NCBI GenBank assembly: GCA_019746095.1
Contig: JAIESL010000016.1
Coordinates: 1 to 48,965, forward strand
Direction of reading: 5' to 3'
Origin: Caulobacteraceae bacterium
GTDB taxonomy: Bacteria > Pseudomonadota > Alphaproteobacteria > Caulobacterales > Caulobacteraceae
DNA length: 48,965 nucleotides
In this document: piece by piece, positions 18,935 to 28,523 of the stretch
Numbering within the stretch: the stretch's first letter is position 1
Layout of the letters: each line of letters begins with the position of its first letter
Translations under genes and position numbers: made by a program
The notes under the pieces: model-generated
What the model was told of the DNA's origin: nothing
Databases searched by the model: none
What the model saw: only the letters and a program-made list of their open reading frames with translations

Positions 18935-20209
18935 TCAGTCCTTCAATGCCCGTCCGGCCACCACGGCCTTCGCTCCGAACCTGGCCCGCAGGGCATCAAT
19001 CGCCGTCTCGGTCCTGAGGGCGCGGGTCTCGGCCGTCTCGAACAGGGTATGGGACTCCGGAGCGTCAATGATCTCTCCCATGCCGATACCGATCAGGCGG
19101 TAGGGGCGGCCGAGTTCGGGGGCCATCAGTGCCCGTCCGGCGGCGAACAGGGCGCGGGCGGTCTGGACCGGCTCGGGCAGGCTGATGCGTCGGGTCACGA
19201 TCCTGAAGTCGGTGCGGCGGAGTTTGAGGATCAGGACCCGGCTGGCGACACCGTCGCGTCGCGCCTTGGACGCCAGCTTCTCGCAAAGGGGCCACAGCTC
19301 TGCTTCCAGGTCTTCTGCGGTTGTCAGGTCCTCGTTGAAGGTGGTCTCGGCGCTCATGCCCTTGCGTTCGTGGCCGGGATTGACCGCGCGGGCGTCGCGG
19401 CCGTGGGCGAGGTCATGCAGGCGAAGTCCGGTCTCGCCGTATCGTTTGACCAGATCGCGCACGTCGGCGGCGGCCAGATCGCCGACGGTCGCATAGCCGT
19501 CGCTCTGCAGGGTCTTGCGGAACACCGGACCGACCCCGGGCAGGATGCTGACCGGCCGGGGGGCGAGCACGGCGGGGGCCTCTGAGCCCAGCACCGAGAA
19601 GCCGCGCGGCTTGTCCAGTTCGGACGCGACCTTGGCGAGGAAGCGGTTGGGGGCCAGGCCGATCGAGACGGTCAGGCCCGTGTCCGCCTCGATCTGCTGC
19701 TGCAGGCGGATCAGCTGGAAGGCCGGCGGGCCGCCGTTCAGCCGTTCGGTCCCGGCCAGGCCGATCCAGGCTTCATCCAGCGACAGGGTCTGGACCAGGG
19801 GCGTCAGCCGGCCGACCGCACCGAATATGGCCTCGCTCGCGGCCACATATTTGCGGAAGTCCGGCTTGATGACGACGGCCTCGGGGCAGGCCTTCAACGC
19901 CTTGAACATCGGCATGGCCGAGTGGACCCCGTACTGGCGGGCGATGTAGCAGCAGGTCGAGACCACGCCGCGCTTGCCGCCGCCGACGATGACGGGTCGG
20001 TCGCGAAGTTCGGGCCGGTCGCGCTTCTCCACCGAGGCATAGAAGGCGTCGCAGTCGAGGTGGGCGATGGTCAGCCGGTCCAGTTCGTCATGGCAGACCA
20101 TCCGGCGCGAGTCGCAGGCCGGGCACCGCCCGACCTTGCGGTCGCCGGTCCTGAGGCAGTCACGACAGATGGCGCGGATCGACACGGGAGGTCCGGGGTT
20201 TGGCTTCAC
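18935..20209 (-). CDS. dinB: DNA polymerase IV (DinB) with N-terminal four-cysteine module
   Basis: A Y-family translesion polymerase of 424 residues. Catalytic motifs are [15 protein letters not shown] near residue 52 and LSLDEAW, where the acidic DE pair is kept but the usual I-DEAY is altered. Thumb and HhH segments ([19 protein letters not shown]) and the little finger ([12 protein letters not shown]) follow. Before the palm domain are about 45 extra residues with Cys15, Cys18, Cys29 and Cys32 (CX2C-X10-CX2C), probably a zinc ribbon. There is no canonical clamp-binding peptide at the very end. No GTTC-N7-GTTC-type SOS box is visible in the 87-base upstream gap. Confidence 0.94.
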   Translation of the reverse strand: MKPNPGPPVSIRAICRDCLRTGDRKVGRCPACDSRRMVCHDELDRLTIAHLDCDAFYASVEKRDRPELRDRPVIVGGGKRGVVSTCCYIARQYGVHSAMPMFKALKACPEAVVIKPDFRKYVAASEAIFGAVGRLTPLVQTLSLDEAWIGLAGTERLNGGPPAFQLIRLQQQIEADTGLTVSIGLAPNRFLAKVASELDKPRGFSVLGSEAPAVLAPRPVSILPGVGPVFRKTLQSDGYATVGDLAAADVRDLVKRYGETGLRLHDLAHGRDARAVNPGHERKGMSAETTFNEDLTTAEDLEAELWPLCEKLASKARRDGVASRVLILKLRRTDFRIVTRRISLPEPVQTARALFAAGRALMAPELGRPYRLIGIGMGEIIDAPESHTLFETAETRALRTETAIDALRARFGAKAVVAGRALKD

Positions 20210-20299
20210 CCCAACTTAAGACCCATCGGGGCAGAGTGCACGAAGAAGGCGCAAAGCCTCCGTGCAACCGCACCCAGAGGCAACCAGGCCAAGGTGATG

Positions 20300-20665
20300 A
20301 TGTCCAAGAAAGTCCTCATCGTCGAGGATAACGAGCTGAACATGAAGCTCTTTCATGATCTACTCGACTCGCAGGGCTACCAGACGCTGCAGACCCGGGA
20401 GGGGCTGCAGGCCCTGGCACTGGCGCGGCTGCACAAGCCCGATCTGATCCTGATGGATATCCAGCTGCCGGAAATCAGCGGACTGGAAGTCACCAAATGG
20501 CTCAAGGATGATGAGGAACTGAGCCACATTCCCGTCGTCGCCGTCACCGCCTTCGCAATGAAGGGGGATGAGGAGAGAATCCGCCAGGGCGGCTGTGAGG
20601 CCTATATCTCCAAGCCCATCTCGGTGATGCATTTCCTTGACGTGGTCCGGAAACACCTGGGGTAA
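20300..20665 (+). CDS. divK: Cell-cycle response regulator DivK
   Basis: DivK is the single-domain receiver that controls asymmetric division and CtrA activity in Caulobacterales through the DivJ/PleC/DivL kinases. The 121-residue protein is nearly the Caulobacter sequence: [20 protein letters not shown], phospho-acceptor Asp53 in [20 protein letters not shown], and [14 protein letters not shown] with the conserved Thr and the SKPIS lysine. The ATG at 20300 matches the MxKKVL N-terminus; ATG 20297 would add one Met. pleD follows after 6 bases. The upstream gap carries an imperfect hairpin, and I see no TTAA-N7-TTAA CtrA box there. Confidence 0.96.
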   Translation: MSKKVLIVEDNELNMKLFHDLLDSQGYQTLQTREGLQALALARLHKPDLILMDIQLPEISGLEVTKWLKDDEELSHIPVVAVTAFAMKGDEERIRQGGCEAYISKPISVMHFLDVVRKHLG

Positions 20666-20671
20666 CGGGCG

Positions 20672-22036
20672 ATGACGGCGCGCATTCTTGTCGTTGACGA
20701 TGTGGAAGCGAACGTCCGCCTGCTCGAGGCCAAGCTGACGCTCGAGTATTATGAGGTGCTGACCGCCAGCGACGGTGCGACGGCGCTGCAGGTGGCCTCG
20801 GACGAACGCCCCGACATCATCCTGCTGGATGTGATGATGCCCGGCATGGACGGGTTCGAGACCTGCCGGCGGCTGAAGGCCGACCCTGTGACCCGCCACA
20901 TCCCTGTGGTTCTCGTCACGGCACTGGACGGGCGCGAGGACAAGCTGAAGGGCCTGGATGCCGGAGCCGACGACTTCGTCACCAAGCCGATCGATGACGT
21001 CATCCTGTTTGCGCGGGTGCGATCGCTCCTGCGGCTGAAGGCGGCGATCGACGAACTGCGTGAGCGCGAGGAGAGCGGACGCCGGATGGGCGTCGATACC
21101 GACGGTGCCGGGCGTCTGCGCGGTTCCGGTGGTCGGGTTCTGATCGTCGACGACAATGAGCGCCAGGCCCGGAAAATGGTCGAACATCTGGCCGCCGAGC
21201 ACCGCCCGACGGTCGAAAGCGATCCTGCGACGGCCCTGATTGCGGCGCGCGGTCCGGTCGACCTGATGATCGTCAACATCTCGAGCGCGGAGTTCGACGG
21301 TCTGCGCTTCGTGGCCCAGACCCGTTCGACCGAGGCCTCGCGCCGGATTCCCATTCTGGCGGTGGTCGATCCGGCCGATCGGCCGCGGCTGCTCAAGGCG
21401 CTGGAACTGGGGGTCAATGACATCCTGCCGCGCCCGGTCGATCCGGAGGAGCTGGAAGCCCGTGCCCGGACCCAGATCAAGCGCAAACGCTATGCTGACT
21501 TCCTCAAGCAGAAGCTGGACTACAGCCTCGAGATGGCGGTCACCGACGCCCTGACCGGCCTGCACAATCGCCGCTACATGGCGGGTCAGTTGCAGGCGCT
21601 GATGGGTCGGGCCGGGCATGGCGGCGACCCGGTGGCCGTGCTGGTCATGGACATCGACCATTTCAAGCTGGTCAATGACGGCTTCGGCCACGATTCCGGC
21701 GATGAGGTGCTGCGTGAGTTCGCGGTCCGTCTGGCCACCAATGTCCGGGCCATAGATCTGCCCTGCCGGCTGGGTGGTGAGGAATTCGTGGTGGTCATGC
21801 CGGGAGCCAGTCTCGAGGACGCCGCCCAGGTTGCCGACCGGATTCGCCGCGATGTCGGCGGCCAGCCCTTTCCGATCATGGGCGGAACCGAAGCCCTGAC
21901 CATCACCGTTTCGATCGGCGTGGCCGCCAGCGCCGGTGTCGACGATACCCCCGACGCCCTGCTGAAACGGGCCGACGAGGGCGTCTATGAGGCCAAGGCC
22001 CGCGGGCGGAACCAGGTCATCGCCCGGGCCGCCTGA
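20672..22036 (+). CDS. pleD: Diguanylate cyclase response regulator PleD
   Basis: PleD makes cyclic di-GMP on phosphorylation and drives the swarmer-to-stalked transition (flagellum loss, stalk growth). The order is receiver 1 with Asp53 (IILLDVMMPGMDG), a degenerate receiver 2 whose acceptor region reads LMIVNISS, and a GGDEF domain with GGEEF at 368-372. The allosteric inhibition site RAID at 359-362 is intact. Length (454) and all three positions equal those of C. crescentus PleD. divK-pleD are clearly one operon. Confidence 0.97.
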   Translation: MTARILVVDDVEANVRLLEAKLTLEYYEVLTASDGATALQVASDERPDIILLDVMMPGMDGFETCRRLKADPVTRHIPVVLVTALDGREDKLKGLDAGADDFVTKPIDDVILFARVRSLLRLKAAIDELREREESGRRMGVDTDGAGRLRGSGGRVLIVDDNERQARKMVEHLAAEHRPTVESDPATALIAARGPVDLMIVNISSAEFDGLRFVAQTRSTEASRRIPILAVVDPADRPRLLKALELGVNDILPRPVDPEELEARARTQIKRKRYADFLKQKLDYSLEMAVTDALTGLHNRRYMAGQLQALMGRAGHGGDPVAVLVMDIDHFKLVNDGFGHDSGDEVLREFAVRLATNVRAIDLPCRLGGEEFVVVMPGASLEDAAQVADRIRRDVGGQPFPIMGGTEALTITVSIGVAASAGVDDTPDALLKRADEGVYEAKARGRNQVIARAA

Positions 22037-22042
22037 CGCCGG

Positions 22043-22219
22043 CTAGCGACTCATCCAGGGCTTGGACTTGCCGGTCGCGATGCGGGCCGCCTGTTCGCGC
22101 TGAAAGCGGCCGCCGCGTGGCGGCTTCTCCCGCGCCTCGATCGCGGCCTTCTTCAAGCGGAGCGCCCGGTGGACCGGGCTTTCGGGTGGGGTCAGCGGGC
22201 CGTCGGTCGGATCAGTCAT
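22043..22219 (-). CDS. Small basic hypothetical protein
   Basis: A 58-residue frame begins at the ATG at 22219 with MTDPTDGPLTPPESPVHRAL and ends PWMSR with a TAG seven bases from the pleD stop. It is rich in Arg and Lys in the middle (RLKKAAIEAREKPPRGGRF), followed by QREQAARIATGKSK. The size, the compact placement and the absence of any longer competing frame suggest a real gene. It has no signal peptide, and no family is recognised. Confidence 0.6.
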   Translation of the reverse strand: MTDPTDGPLTPPESPVHRALRLKKAAIEAREKPPRGGRFQREQAARIATGKSKPWMSR

Positions 22220-22269
22220 CGCGGCAGCCTAGCATGCCGGGGCCGCACCTGTCCGGGCCAAGGGCGGTT

Positions 22270-22758
22270 TCAGGTGAGGGTGTCCGCGAGGGCCTTCAGA
22301 TCGCGTTCGATCTCGCCGAAGGTGGCCGAGCCGTAGCCGTCCGGGTCGCCGGGACGTTCGCGGTAGGCGGCTGCCGCCCTGGACAGGGTCGTTATCAGGT
22401 CCTCGAGCGACCGCGCCCCGCGGGCGACATCCAGGGCGATGCCATAGGCCTGGAAGACATCCCGACCGACGTTGTGCCCGTCGGGACCGGTCCAGTGGCT
22501 CGAACTCAGGCGTTGGTTGGCGTCCGCCAGTTGCCGGGCCAGAATGACGATGATCCGCCCGCGATGGCGGCGCAGGTTTCCGCGCGACAGGGGTGCTCCC
22601 AGGGCGCTGGCGGTGTCCCGCACTGCCGACATCAGGCGAGGGGAGGCCTCTGGCGGGCAGGCGGCCACTGCCTCCCGATACGGGTCATCCGCGGCGCGGT
22701 GCGCGCCCTGTTCGCCAGCGGTGCGGCGCGCTGTCTGTGCCTTCAACCAATTCAACAT
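22270..22758 (-). CDS. Hypothetical protein
   Basis: A 162-residue soluble, helix-rich protein starting MLNWLKAQTARR at the ATG at 22758. The frame continues open upstream, but that part overlaps rpmG and is not coding. The middle has NLRRHRGRIIVILARQLADANQRL and the end LEDLITTLSRAAAAYRE. I recognise no family and no motif. It lies 51 bases from the small basic gene, in the same direction. Between it and rpmG (22759-22925) only the rpmG terminator is seen. Confidence 0.65.
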   Translation of the reverse strand: MLNWLKAQTARRTAGEQGAHRAADDPYREAVAACPPEASPRLMSAVRDTASALGAPLSRGNLRRHRGRIIVILARQLADANQRLSSSHWTGPDGHNVGRDVFQAYGIALDVARGARSLEDLITTLSRAAAAYRERPGDPDGYGSATFGEIERDLKALADTLT

Positions 22759-22866
22759 GGACCCAGCCGCCGTCAGGCCACCAGCCGGCCCGTGGCGGAC
22801 TATGGCGGTCCTGCGCGTTGTCGTCAGCGGGAATCTCCGGGTCCGCGAAGCGGCGCGCTGGCCCCA

Positions 22867-22899
22867 AAGAAAAACGCCCGACCTTTCGGCCGGGCGTTT
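22867..22899 (-). terminator. Rho-independent terminator of rpmG
   Basis: Read on the minus strand, AAACGCCCG (22899-22891) pairs with CGGGCGTTT (22880-22872) around a ten-base loop, followed by TTCTTT. The 9-bp stem starts 27 bases after the rpmG stop. Confidence 0.85.
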
Positions 22900-22925
22900 C
22901 AAAAAAATCGGTCGGGGGCGAGATC

Positions 22926-23093
22926 CTACTTGATCTTGCCTTCCTTGAACTCGACGTGCTTGCGCACGACCGGGTCGTATTTCTTGACGACCATTTTCTC
23001 GGTCATGGTCCGCGCGTTCTTCTTGGTGACGTAGAAGAAGCCGGTGTCGGCGGTCGAGTTCAGGCGGATCTTGATTGAAGCCGGCTTGGCCAT
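22926..23093 (-). CDS. rpmG: 50S ribosomal protein L33
   Basis: The 55-residue ribosomal protein begins [20 protein letters not shown], continues [20 protein letters not shown] and ends VEFKEGKIK. It has no cysteine, so it is the zinc-independent form of L33. The ATG at 23093 is the only reasonable start. It is monocistronic: a terminator follows, and the 81 bases upstream to the DUF5990 gene hold no other gene. Confidence 0.97.
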   Translation of the reverse strand: MAKPASIKIRLNSTADTGFFYVTKKNARTMTEKMVVKKYDPVVRKHVEFKEGKIK

Positions 23094-23174
23094 CGGAATT
23101 ACCTTTGCGACGGCGAAAGCCGCTGAAATGAGAGGCGCGGAACATACTCAGGCGCGCCCCAAAGTCAACGCCGG

Positions 23175-23573
23175 TCAGACAGGCCGCCATCCGATGACCG
23201 GGCGGACTGTGGCGCAGGCCGGGGAACCGTCCCTGGCCCGCCCCGGCAGATGCACTTCCAGACGGGCGTTCGGGGCCAGCAGGGCCGCGGGAATGTCGTG
23301 GATGTCGATCTTGGCGCGCCGGGTCCAGGCGCTGGCATGGTCGCCCGCCGAGGTGCCGATGCGGATGTAGACGAAGCGGCGTTGTGGCCCTTCCCGACGC
23401 ACGAACGGCCCGGTCATGCGGCCGTCCGGATGCACGGTGATGGGGAGTTCGAAGGCGAGCGGTCCGTCGCCGGCGGTGCGCGGCTCGAACGGCATGTCGT
23501 CCTTCTGCAGGCTGTAGCGCACGCCCGGCACCGGGTCGTCGATAATGAGACGAAGCGTCATGGTTGCGGCCAT
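23175..23573 (-). CDS. DUF5990 family protein
   Basis: A 132-residue cytoplasmic protein with the pattern LRLIIDDPVPGVRYSLQ at the N-terminus, then GPLAFELPITV and the RFVYIRIGTSAGDHASAWTRRAKIDI block. This matches what I know as DUF5990, a family of unknown function. MAATMTLRL begins at 23573; the Met at 23561 (MTLRL) is an alternative nearer the conserved start. It diverges from the lipoprotein gene with 45 bases between them. Confidence 0.75.
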   Translation of the reverse strand: MAATMTLRLIIDDPVPGVRYSLQKDDMPFEPRTAGDGPLAFELPITVHPDGRMTGPFVRREGPQRRFVYIRIGTSAGDHASAWTRRAKIDIHDIPAALLAPNARLEVHLPGRARDGSPACATVRPVIGWRPV

Positions 23574-23618
23574 GACGACAGATTAGGCGAGGCCGGGTGT
23601 TCGGGCTAGGCTGCCCCG

Positions 23619-24182
23619 ATGAAACAGATCGCCGTTCTCGCCGCCGCCGTTTTTGCCCTGTCCGCCTGCGCCTCCGTGCCGTCACCGGCCCCGCAGCAGG
23701 AGGGCTTTATGGCCAGTCTCAACGCCCTGTGTGGCCAGCGTTTCCTCGGGCGGGTGGTGACGACTGACGCCGCCGATGCGGATTTCGCCGCCTCGCGCCT
23801 GGTGATGCATGTGCGCGACTGTTCGGCCGATGAGGTCCGCATTCCCTTCTGGGTCGGCGAGGACCGGTCGCGCACCTGGGTGATCAGCCGCAATGAGGAG
23901 GGCGGACTGACGCTGAAGCACGATCACCGGGATCCGCAGGGCAATCCCGACGGCCTGCACTGGTACGGCGGGGACACGACCTCCGCGGGGACGGTGAACC
24001 GCCAGGAGTTTCCGGTCGACGAATTCTCGATCGAACTGTTCAACGCCGGCAACGCCTCGGTCTCGACCACCAATGTCTGGGCCGTCGAGGTGCATCCGGG
24101 TCGGGTCTATGCCTATGAGCTGCGCCGCCCGAACCGCTATCTGCGGGTCGAGTTCGACCTGACCCGGCCGCTGGCCGACTAG
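23619..24182 (+). CDS. Hypothetical lipoprotein
   Basis: A 187-residue lipoprotein with signal MKQIAVLAAAVFALSAC and lipidation at Cys17. The mature protein has two further cysteines (NALCGQRF and VRDCSADEV) that could form a disulfide. A conserved-looking RTWVISRNEEGGLTLKHDHR is followed by GNPDGLHWYGGDT. I recognise no named family. It ends 1 base before the convergent sodC stop. Confidence 0.7.
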   Translation: MKQIAVLAAAVFALSACASVPSPAPQQEGFMASLNALCGQRFLGRVVTTDAADADFAASRLVMHVRDCSADEVRIPFWVGEDRSRTWVISRNEEGGLTLKHDHRDPQGNPDGLHWYGGDTTSAGTVNRQEFPVDEFSIELFNAGNASVSTTNVWAVEVHPGRVYAYELRRPNRYLRVEFDLTRPLAD

Positions 24183-24183
24183 G

Positions 24184-24759
24184 CTAGCCCGCCGCCATCA
24201 CCCCGCAGGCGATACGGGCCCCGGCACCGCCGATGGGCTGGCTGGTGTGATCGTCGGCATTGGCGTGGATGACCAGGGATGAGCCGTCCGAATCCCAAAG
24301 CCACTGGCCCGGACCCTCGGAGGCGATGCGGGCGCGGGTGGTGAAGAGCTCGGCGTTCACCCGCCCCCCGGCGTCGGCGAAGATGTTGGGCAGGTCGCCG
24401 TCGTCCGGGCCGCCTGCGCTCAGCAGCCCGTGCGGCGCTTGCGGATCCCCGTGATTGACGTGCGCCCCGGCCGTGGTGAAGGGCGTCTCGCACTGGCCGG
24501 TCGCGTGGATGTGGACGCCATGCCAGCCGGGCGGCAGGCCCTCGGCCTCGATGCGGATCAGCAGTCCGGTGGTGCCCTGGGTCAGCACCGCGCGGCCGAT
24601 CCGGGCACCGTCGGCATTGACCAGCGTCGCCTCGCCGAAAGCCCCCGGTGCGGCGCGCTCGGGCCGATCAGAATAGTCGTTGGAGGTGACGCTGATACAG
24701 CCGGCGAGGGCGGTGGCCAGGGGCAGGAAGAAGAGGGCGGCAAGACGGGCGGGGCGCAT
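24184..24759 (-). CDS. sodC: Periplasmic Cu/Zn superoxide dismutase (lipoprotein)
   Basis: SodC removes superoxide outside the cytoplasm. The 191-residue protein has a lipoprotein signal with lipobox ALAGC (Cys21). Copper and zinc ligands are in place: the two His of GVHIHATGQC, the His of AGAHVNHGDPQAPHG with the following Zn region, Asp in DDGDLPNIFAD and His in VIHANADDH. The disulfide cysteines of TGQC and RIACGV are kept. Membrane anchoring is inferred from the lipobox. It diverges from gyrA, with 124 bases between. Confidence 0.94.
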   Translation of the reverse strand: MRPARLAALFFLPLATALAGCISVTSNDYSDRPERAAPGAFGEATLVNADGARIGRAVLTQGTTGLLIRIEAEGLPPGWHGVHIHATGQCETPFTTAGAHVNHGDPQAPHGLLSAGGPDDGDLPNIFADAGGRVNAELFTTRARIASEGPGQWLWDSDGSSLVIHANADDHTSQPIGGAGARIACGVMAAG

Positions 24760-24883
24760 GGTCGGGGTCCTTGTCTGGGCGGGGTGAAAAGCCCTGGCGT
24801 CGCTTTGCCACGGCAGTCCCCGGATGCTAGAAAACGCGTTCGTGGATCACGTTCCGATTCCGGTCCTTTAAAGCCTGATTTCC

Positions 24884-27667
24884 TTGACCGACGACAGCCA
24901 TAACGACGCCCTTCCCCCGTCCTCGGGAGCAGGGGGCGGCGACATCTCTACCATCACCATCGAGGACGAGCTCAGGCGCTCGTATCTCGACTACGCCATG
25001 AGCGTGATCGTGTCGCGGGCTCTGCCCGACGCGAGGGACGGGCTCAAGCCGGTGCATCGTCGCATCCTCTACTCGATGCACGACCTGAAGATGACGCCGG
25101 ATCGCGCCTATTCGAAATGTGCGCGGGTCGTCGGCGATGTGCTGGGCCGGTTCCACCCGCACGGCGATGCCTCGGTCTATATGGCGCTGGTGCGCATGGC
25201 CCAGCCCTTCTCGATGGGGCTGATGCTGGTCGACGGCCAGGGCAATTTCGGCTCGGTCGACGGCGATATGCCCGCCTCGATGCGATACACCGAGGCCCGG
25301 ATGGCTCCGGCGGCCTCGGCCCTGCTGACCGACATCGACAAGGACACGGTCGATTTTCAGCCGAACTATGACGAAAAGGAGCTGGAGCCCGTCGTCCTGC
25401 CGGCGCGGATACCGAACCTGCTGGTCAACGGCGCGGGCGGCATCGCCGTCGGCATGGCCACCAACATCCCGCCCCATAACCTCGGCGAGATCATCGATGC
25501 CTGTGTCGCCCTGCTGGACGACCCGAACATCAGCGATGACGCCCTGCTGGACATAGTCCCGGGCCCGGACTTCCCGACCGGCGGCGAGATCATGGGCCGG
25601 ACGGCGCCCCGCAACGCCCTGCGCGACGGCCGGGGTTCGGTCATCGTGCGCGGTCAGGCCACCATCGAGACGATCCGCAAGGACCGCGAGGCCATCGTCG
25701 TCACCCAGCTGCCCTATCAGGTCAACAAACAGACCCTGATCGAGCGCATCGTCGAAATGGTCCGCGAGAAGCGGATCGAGGGCATTTCCGACGTCCGTGA
25801 CGAATCCGACCGCGACGGCATGCGGATGGTGATCGAGCTGAAGCGCGACGCCTCGGCCGATGTCGTGCTGAACCAGCTGTGGCGCTTTACCGCCATGCAG
25901 AGCTCGTTCGGTGTCAACATGCTGGCCCTGAATCACGGCCGTCCGGTCCAGATGGGTCTGCGCCAGCTGCTGGAGGCCTTCCTCGAATTCCGTGAGGAAG
26001 TGGTCGTCCGCCGCATCAAATTCGAACTGGCCAAGGCCCGCGACCGCGGCCATGTGCTGGTCGGTCTCGCCGTGGCCGTGGCCAATATCGACGAGGTCAT
26101 CCACATCATCCGCAGCTCGGCCGACCCGGCTGAAGCGCGCGAGCGGCTGCAGGCCAAGAGCTGGCCGGTGGGCGACATGATCGCCCTGATCGAGCTGATC
26201 GCCGACCCGCGTTCCATGCTGGTCGACGGCGACAAGCTGAACCTGACCGATGAACAGGCCCGCGCCATCCTCGGCCTGACGCTGAGCCGGCTGACCGGCC
26301 TGGGCCGTGACGACATCTTCGGCGAGGCGCGCGGCCTGGCCGACACCATCCAGGGCCATCTGACCCTGCTGAGCGACCGCGCCAACATCCTGGCCGTGAT
26401 CCGCGAGGACCTGCTGGTCGTGCGCGGCGAGTTCGCCGTGCCGCGCCGGACCCTGATCGGGGAGGGTGACTACGAACTGGAAGACGAGGACCTGATCCCG
26501 CGAGAGGACATGGTCGTGACCGTCACCCACGGCGGCTACGTCAAACGGGTGGCCCTGAACGCCTATCGAACCCAGCATCGCGGCGGCAAGGGCCGTTCGG
26601 GCGTGGCGATGAAGGAGGACGATGCCGTCGTCGGCGTATTCTCGGCCTCGACCCATACGCCGGTGCTGTTCTTCGCCACGAACGGCAAGGCCTACAAGCT
26701 GAAGACCTGGCGTCTGCCGCTGGGCAATCCGCAGTCGCGCGGCAAGGCCTTCGTCAATCTGCTGCCGATCGAGCCGGGCGATTCGATCATGAACGTCCTG
26801 CCCCTGCCCGAGGACGAGGCGGAGTGGGGCAATCTCGACATCATGTTCGCCACCCGGTCGGGCGACGTGCGGCGCAACAAGCTCAGCGACTTCGCCACCG
26901 TCAACCGGGCCGGCAAGATCGCCATGAAGCTGGAGGAGGGCGACCATATGGTCGGTGTCGCCCTGTGCACCGCCGAGGATGATGTCATGCTGACGACGGC
27001 CCTGGGCCGCGCCATCCGCTTCAAGGCTGACGACGTCCGGGTGTTCAAGGGCCGGGATTCGACCGGTGTCCGCGGGGTCCGCCTGCAGAAGGGCGACGAG
27101 GTCATCTCCATGGCCGTTCTCGGCCGGGTCGACGCCACGCCCGACGAGCGGGCGGCCTATGTCAAACACGCATCGGCCGTGCGCCGCGCGGTGGACGGGG
27201 CTGACGACGAGCCGACCGTGGCCGCCGATGAGGACGGCGACGAGACCGCGGGCGAGGCCATCCTGTCGACCGAGCGCATCGCCCAGCTCGGTGCCGCCGA
27301 ACAGTTCATCCTGACGGTCACCGAGACCGGCTTCGGCAAGCGGTCCTCCGCCTATGAGTACCGCCGGACGGGCCGGGGCGGGCAGGGGCTGACGGCCCAT
27401 GGCCTCGGCGGCCGCGCGGGCGATCGGCTGACGGCCGCCTTCCCGGTGGAGGACAGCGACGACCTGCTGCTGGTGACCTCGGGTGGCCAGATGATCCGGA
27501 CCCCGGTCGATCAGGTGCGTATCGTCGGCCGGTCCAGCCAGGGCGTGACCATCTTCCGGACCGCCGATGGCGAAAAGGTCGTCTCGGTCGAACGCCTGCC
27601 TGACAGCGGTGGCGGCGACGAGACCGACGCGGGTGAGGCACCGGAGGGCGGGGAAGCCGAAGGCTGA
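24884..27667 (+). CDS. gyrA: DNA gyrase subunit A
   Basis: GyrA cuts and rejoins DNA in the A2B2 gyrase that introduces negative supercoils. The 927-residue protein starts at TTG 24884; the N-terminus is polar and Gly/Ser-rich before [20 protein letters not shown]. The catalytic Tyr135 is in MRYTEARM. The quinolone region reads [19 protein letters not shown], with Ala96 and Met100 at the positions of E. coli Ser83 and Asp87. The GyrA box TQHRGGKG is present in the C-terminal propeller, which is interrupted by an acidic insert near residues 765-790. The tail is Glu/Gly-rich. Confidence 0.97.
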   Translation: MTDDSHNDALPPSSGAGGGDISTITIEDELRRSYLDYAMSVIVSRALPDARDGLKPVHRRILYSMHDLKMTPDRAYSKCARVVGDVLGRFHPHGDASVYMALVRMAQPFSMGLMLVDGQGNFGSVDGDMPASMRYTEARMAPAASALLTDIDKDTVDFQPNYDEKELEPVVLPARIPNLLVNGAGGIAVGMATNIPPHNLGEIIDACVALLDDPNISDDALLDIVPGPDFPTGGEIMGRTAPRNALRDGRGSVIVRGQATIETIRKDREAIVVTQLPYQVNKQTLIERIVEMVREKRIEGISDVRDESDRDGMRMVIELKRDASADVVLNQLWRFTAMQSSFGVNMLALNHGRPVQMGLRQLLEAFLEFREEVVVRRIKFELAKARDRGHVLVGLAVAVANIDEVIHIIRSSADPAEARERLQAKSWPVGDMIALIELIADPRSMLVDGDKLNLTDEQARAILGLTLSRLTGLGRDDIFGEARGLADTIQGHLTLLSDRANILAVIREDLLVVRGEFAVPRRTLIGEGDYELEDEDLIPREDMVVTVTHGGYVKRVALNAYRTQHRGGKGRSGVAMKEDDAVVGVFSASTHTPVLFFATNGKAYKLKTWRLPLGNPQSRGKAFVNLLPIEPGDSIMNVLPLPEDEAEWGNLDIMFATRSGDVRRNKLSDFATVNRAGKIAMKLEEGDHMVGVALCTAEDDVMLTTALGRAIRFKADDVRVFKGRDSTGVRGVRLQKGDEVISMAVLGRVDATPDERAAYVKHASAVRRAVDGADDEPTVAADEDGDETAGEAILSTERIAQLGAAEQFILTVTETGFGKRSSAYEYRRTGRGGQGLTAHGLGGRAGDRLTAAFPVEDSDDLLLVTSGGQMIRTPVDQVRIVGRSSQGVTIFRTADGEKVVSVERLPDSGGGDETDAGEAPEGGEAEG

Positions 27668-27669
27668 TC

Positions 27670-28473
27670 ATGGCGGGTGCCGTTGAACTCAGCGTCGACG
27701 GCACCCCGGCCACGCCCGAGGATCTGACCCACCTCGCCCTGGTCAACTACGGGGCCTACACCTCATTCCGGGTGGACGCGGGCGGAGTGCGCGGGCTGGC
27801 GCTGCATCTGGCACGGCTGGAAGCGGAGGCGGTCGAGCTGTTCGGCGAGCCGGTCGGTGAGGCCCGTCTGCGCGAGCTGATGCGGGCAGCCGTGGGGGAC
27901 CGGGATGCCTGCTGGCTGAGAGTCAGTCTGTTTTCACCCGGGATCAGCCCCCGGACGCCGGACTGGCAAGGCGTGCCGCGGGTGATGATCGCCACATCGC
28001 CGCCGCCGCCACCGCTTGGGGCCGGCCTTCGTGTGCAGCTTCAGGCCTATGCCCGCGAGGCGGCCCATCTGAAGCATGTCGCCACCTTCGGCCTGATCCA
28101 GGCCCGTCGTGCCGCGCGCGCCGCAGGGTTCGATGATGCCCTGTTCGTGGACAGCCAGGGTCGGATTTCGGAAGGCAGTCTGTGGAATGTCGGTTTCGTC
28201 CGAGGCGATGAGGTCGTCTGGCCCCAGGCCACCATGCTGGCCGGTGTCGCCCAGGCCCTGGTGCAGGAAGGTTTGGGCGGGGCCGGACTGACGGGTGTTA
28301 CCGAGCCGGTCCGTGCCGCCGATCTCGACCGTTTCGACGCCGCCTTCCTGTGCAACAGTGCGACCCCGGCCTGCGCCGTGGTCGCGATCGATGCGCACAG
28401 CTTCACCCCGGCAGGGGGCCTGATCGACCGCCTCGAGGCCGCCTGGATGTCGAACCCGCCCGAGCCGATCTAG
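27670..28473 (+). CDS. Class IV PLP aminotransferase
   Basis: A 267-residue member of fold type IV (branched-chain or D-amino acid aminotransferase, aminodeoxychorismate lyase group). The catalytic lysine is probably Lys135 in EAAHLKHVATFG, followed by the family motif DDALFVDSQGRISEGSLWNVGFV. A conserved glycine-rich phosphate turn typical of BCAT is less clear, so the substrate cannot be decided. The ATG at 27670 follows the gyrA stop by two bases, suggesting read-through from gyrA. Confidence 0.85.
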   Translation: MAGAVELSVDGTPATPEDLTHLALVNYGAYTSFRVDAGGVRGLALHLARLEAEAVELFGEPVGEARLRELMRAAVGDRDACWLRVSLFSPGISPRTPDWQGVPRVMIATSPPPPPLGAGLRVQLQAYAREAAHLKHVATFGLIQARRAARAAGFDDALFVDSQGRISEGSLWNVGFVRGDEVVWPQATMLAGVAQALVQEGLGGAGLTGVTEPVRAADLDRFDAAFLCNSATPACAVVAIDAHSFTPAGGLIDRLEAAWMSNPPEPI

Positions 28474-28523
28474 GCCGCCGGTTTCGCACCTGCTAAACGA
28501 CGGAAAAGGCGGGGAGGAAAGCG

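Noticed and set aside
18170..19585. 471-residue plus-strand frame across phoX and dinB
   Set aside because: It spans two well-supported minus-strand genes and their intergenic gap and shows no protein family.
24827..27400. 857-residue open frame antisense to gyrA
   Set aside because: It shows the same antisense artefact of strong third-position GC bias; GyrA on the plus strand has all motifs.
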